Positions 62,078 to 64,000 of a stretch of 64,000 nt of DNA are shown one piece after another; position 1 is the stretch's first letter; each line of letters opens with the position of its first letter. The stretch covers positions 1-64,000 of the forward strand of contig NZ_JACJRE010000017.1 in NCBI RefSeq assembly GCF_014697075.1, in the 5' to 3' direction. The translations under genes were made by a program, and so were the position numbers. Below the pieces are notes generated by a model, which had not been told where the DNA came from, searched no databases, and worked only from the letters and a program-made list of their open reading frames with translations. Source of the DNA: Tolypothrix sp. FACHB-123 (lineage in GTDB: Bacteria; Cyanobacteriota; Cyanobacteriia; Cyanobacteriales; Nostocaceae).

Positions 62078-63676
62078 TTAAAAATCGAAAGTTGTCCGCA
62101 ACACTCCTACATATTGAGTATCATTATTACTATTATTTTCCGGGTTAAGAATTACCCAAAACCCAGGAGTCACAGAAATATTGTCATGAATTCGCCAACG
62201 GTAAAAAGCTTCAATATGGTAAGAGCTATCGCTTTCCTCACGAACATCACTGTGAGAAACTCGTGGCGGTAAACCAAAAAGAATACCTGGTAAATTACCC
62301 CTACCGCCAACATCAGGAAATGTCATCCCAATTGCGCCAAACCAAGCATTAGCACTATCACCATTATTCACAAATAGCGAATCTGTGCTACCTCTCCCAT
62401 TAGAAATATCACTGAAACCAGAGTTCTTCGCAGTTGCCCAAATATACCCGCCCCATGCATGTACTTGAAAATTGGGAGAAAAGCGATAATATCCTTGCGC
62501 ACCAACAATACTATTAGAGGTAGCAATGCTGTTACCAAAAGGCGATATGGATAAAGCGCTACCTCTACTACCTGTAATATCCACAGTACCAGCAGGGCTA
62601 TATCCATGAGAGTAAGCAACACCAATTGCGCCTTGTTGACCATAGTAAACTAAATGTGCCAATGCATTATAACCACCATCAAATAAACCATTTTGAGGTG
62701 CTGGATTATTGGGACTGTTAGCTAAATAACCGAGAGTTAACACCAAGTCACTGCTAATCTTCCAGTTAACTGCTGCACCGCCCCCTCCCCGTTCAAACAG
62801 CAAACTATTCTTACCAAATAGTGAGGGAATACCGTTACCATCATCAGCAACTGTCGCTGGAGTGACGTTATCTGTGATGTCGTTGTAGCCAATACCCACC
62901 GGGCCGATAACAAAGGATAGAGACTCGCTAACAGGAAAGTAGTAACGGATGTGGGGTACAAACAATGTATTGTTACTATCATTATCAAAGTTTAAGCGCG
63001 TCATTCCCGTACCGCTAGCAGCAGCAATTTGGCTGACACCATTAGAATTGGCAAAGTTGCCAAACTCTAGTCGCACTCGCAATAAATCTTTGCCTGTAAA
63101 ACTACTTTCTAACTGCAAACGACCGCGCGTAGCAAAGAAGGGGTTAGATTCATCGCGCGTACCCCCGACTTTATTACCAAAGGTATCGCTAATGGCGGTA
63201 ATAATTTGGGCATTTAGCTTGGTAGTAGTGGAAAATTGTTGTTGTTCTAATGTTGATGTTCGCGCTTCTATACTATCGACTCTTCCGCGTAGAGTTGTTA
63301 GTTCTGCTGCAAAGTCTTGTTGTAGTTTTTGCAACACGGCTAAATCCTGTTTCTGGACTAAATCGCTGGTAGCTGTGGTGATTAATTCATTAATTCTATC
63401 CAAGCAAGCATTTAAACCTGCGGCAAATTCATAACGAGTTAAGGCGCGATTTCCGCGATAAGTAGAATTGGGATAACCTGCAATACAACCATAGCGTTCA
63501 ACTAATGATTGCAATGCAGCAAAAGCCCAATCGGTTGGTTGCACATCTGAGAATTGGGAAACTGATGTGACTTGTTCTTGTAATGTATTAAATTCGGCAT
63601 CTGTTGCATCTGCTGCCCAGACTGCTGGAGATGCTAAAAATAAAAGTAGAAAACTGCACCAAGAATGTTTCAGCAT
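62078..63676 (-). CDS. SLH-domain OprB-type porin (cyanobacterial iron-uptake porin family)
   Basis: 532 aa from the ATG at 63676, where a signal peptide begins (M-L-K-H-S-W-C-S-F-L-L-L-F-L-A-S-P-A-V-W-A-A). Next are one SLH domain (F-S-D-V-Q-P-T-D-W-A-F ... L-T-R-Y-E-F-A-A-G-L), which binds peptidoglycan, a coiled coil (~130-165) and a beta-barrel of the OprB type ending in the terminal Phe expected of outer-membrane proteins. These are the major cyanobacterial outer-membrane porins; some carry inorganic ions rather than sugars. An upstream start would add 30 residues before the signal peptide and is rejected. Confidence 0.9.
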   Translation of the reverse strand: MLKHSWCSFLLLFLASPAVWAADATDAEFNTLQEQVTSVSQFSDVQPTDWAFAALQSLVERYGCIAGYPNSTYRGNRALTRYEFAAGLNACLDRINELITTATSDLVQKQDLAVLQKLQQDFAAELTTLRGRVDSIEARTSTLEQQQFSTTTKLNAQIITAISDTFGNKVGGTRDESNPFFATRGRLQLESSFTGKDLLRVRLEFGNFANSNGVSQIAAASGTGMTRLNFDNDSNNTLFVPHIRYYFPVSESLSFVIGPVGIGYNDITDNVTPATVADDGNGIPSLFGKNSLLFERGGGGAAVNWKISSDLVLTLGYLANSPNNPAPQNGLFDGGYNALAHLVYYGQQGAIGVAYSHGYSPAGTVDITGSRGSALSISPFGNSIATSNSIVGAQGYYRFSPNFQVHAWGGYIWATAKNSGFSDISNGRGSTDSLFVNNGDSANAWFGAIGMTFPDVGGRGNLPGILFGLPPRVSHSDVREESDSSYHIEAFYRWRIHDNISVTPGFWVILNPENNSNNDTQYVGVLRTTFDF

Positions 63677-63774
63677 TGGATTTATGATGGTATTTGATAT
63701 GAGAAAAAACTGGGTTTTTCTTGATTGTCTAAGAGGTTGTTTTAAAAGTTCTCTGTTTGGTAGCACAATATTTA

Positions 63775-63851
63775 GATCCCCCTAAATCCCCCTTAAAAAG
63801 GGGGACTTTTAGAAGTTTTTGCCCCCCTTTTCAAGGGGGGTTGGGGGGATC
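63775..63851. repeat. 77-bp GATCCCCC palindromic repeat
   Basis: GATCCCCCTAAATCCCCCTT and AAGGGGGGTTGGGGGGATC form imperfect arms; inner CCCCTTAAAAAGGGGG and CCCCCCTTTTCAAGGGGGG make two further hairpins. Upstream of the porin gene. The arms match the composite at 40517-40669. Confidence 0.85.
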
Positions 63852-64000
63852 AACAAGTGCTTAAAATTACAGCTAACCACTTTTCAAACATCCTCTAAGC
63901 TCAAGAGATTGCGATTAATATCTGCGGCGTTGTATGAAATGGGATGAAGTAACGAACCGCAAAGACGCGAAGTACGCAAAGAAGAGTTTTTTTGAGAGCG
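63852..64000. other. Window end: short direct repeats, no gene
   Basis: AACCGCAAAGACGCGAAGTACGCAAAGAAG near 63955-63985 is a slipped direct repeat of a type common in cyanobacteria. No gene is visible before the window ends. Confidence 0.45.

Noticed and set aside
63677..63766. 30-residue extension of the OprB porin
   Set aside because: It would place a basic leader before a complete signal peptide starting at the ATG at 63676.

Overview
The window comes from a filamentous, Nostocales-like cyanobacterium. The HIP1 palindrome GCGATCGC is very frequent. Heptanucleotide tandem repeats (GTTGACG/GTTGACT and GGGCATT types) fill the gaps between genes. Several families are typically cyanobacterial: a PcxA/CemA proton-extrusion protein, a PAP/fibrillin protein, a COP23-domain protein, an SLH-OprB porin, cyanobacterial Hfq beside dapF, XisH/XisI, and very large multidomain histidine kinases. 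No rRNA, tRNA, CRISPR array, prophage or intact insertion sequence was seen.

Layout. 1-3.3 kb: the histidine-kinase half of an HstK-type dual kinase whose 5' part is frameshifted and decayed. 3.3-8.0 kb: rlmN, a tiny zinc-ribbon gene, uvrC and a stand-alone response regulator. 8.6-13.2 kb: a STAND NTPase lacking the expected C-terminal repeat domain, a PaO-like Rieske oxygenase, a 21-bp tandem array and a PAP/fibrillin gene. 13.3-31 kb: a signalling block on the + strand, with an intact Ser/Thr-His dual kinase (1796 aa), an AlkA-like glycosylase on the other strand, a CBS-GAF-PAS hybrid kinase with a cyanobacteriochrome-like Cys-His motif, a receiver-kinase, a predicted pseudo-histidine kinase, and its apparently active membrane-bound paralogue. 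31-44.6 kb: mainly housekeeping and transport genes (dapF, hfq, msrA, ftsH, flavin reductase, CDF transporter, SDR, pcxA), then pentapeptide, COP23 and Ser/Thr kinase genes. 44.9-51 kb: glycosyltransferase-TPR, aspartate aminotransferase, a DUF4351 protein and a REC-PAS-HK-REC hybrid kinase. 51.3-59.7 kb (- strand): xisI with an internally deleted xisH, cheR, a third 21-bp-period array, and a 2200-aa poly-HAMP hybrid kinase. 60.6-64 kb: a degenerate aldo/keto reductase, a VanZ-like protein and an OprB porin.

Signalling dominates: at least seven histidine kinases and two eukaryotic-type Ser/Thr kinase domains lie in 64 kb, mostly in pairs or runs on one strand. One member of a tandem pair keeps its phospho-acceptor region but has lost its ATP-binding residues.

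The non-coding DNA is unusually structured. It holds a GGGAC...GTCCC element family with 3-bp direct repeats (3 copies, two of them at the stop codons of unrelated genes). It also holds a 63-bp GCGGGTT palindrome (6 copies, one split by another element) and a ~120-bp element with a heptamer core (3 copies). Three arrays have an exact 21-bp period, two of them with related units. Short repeats repeatedly sit inside other short repeats.
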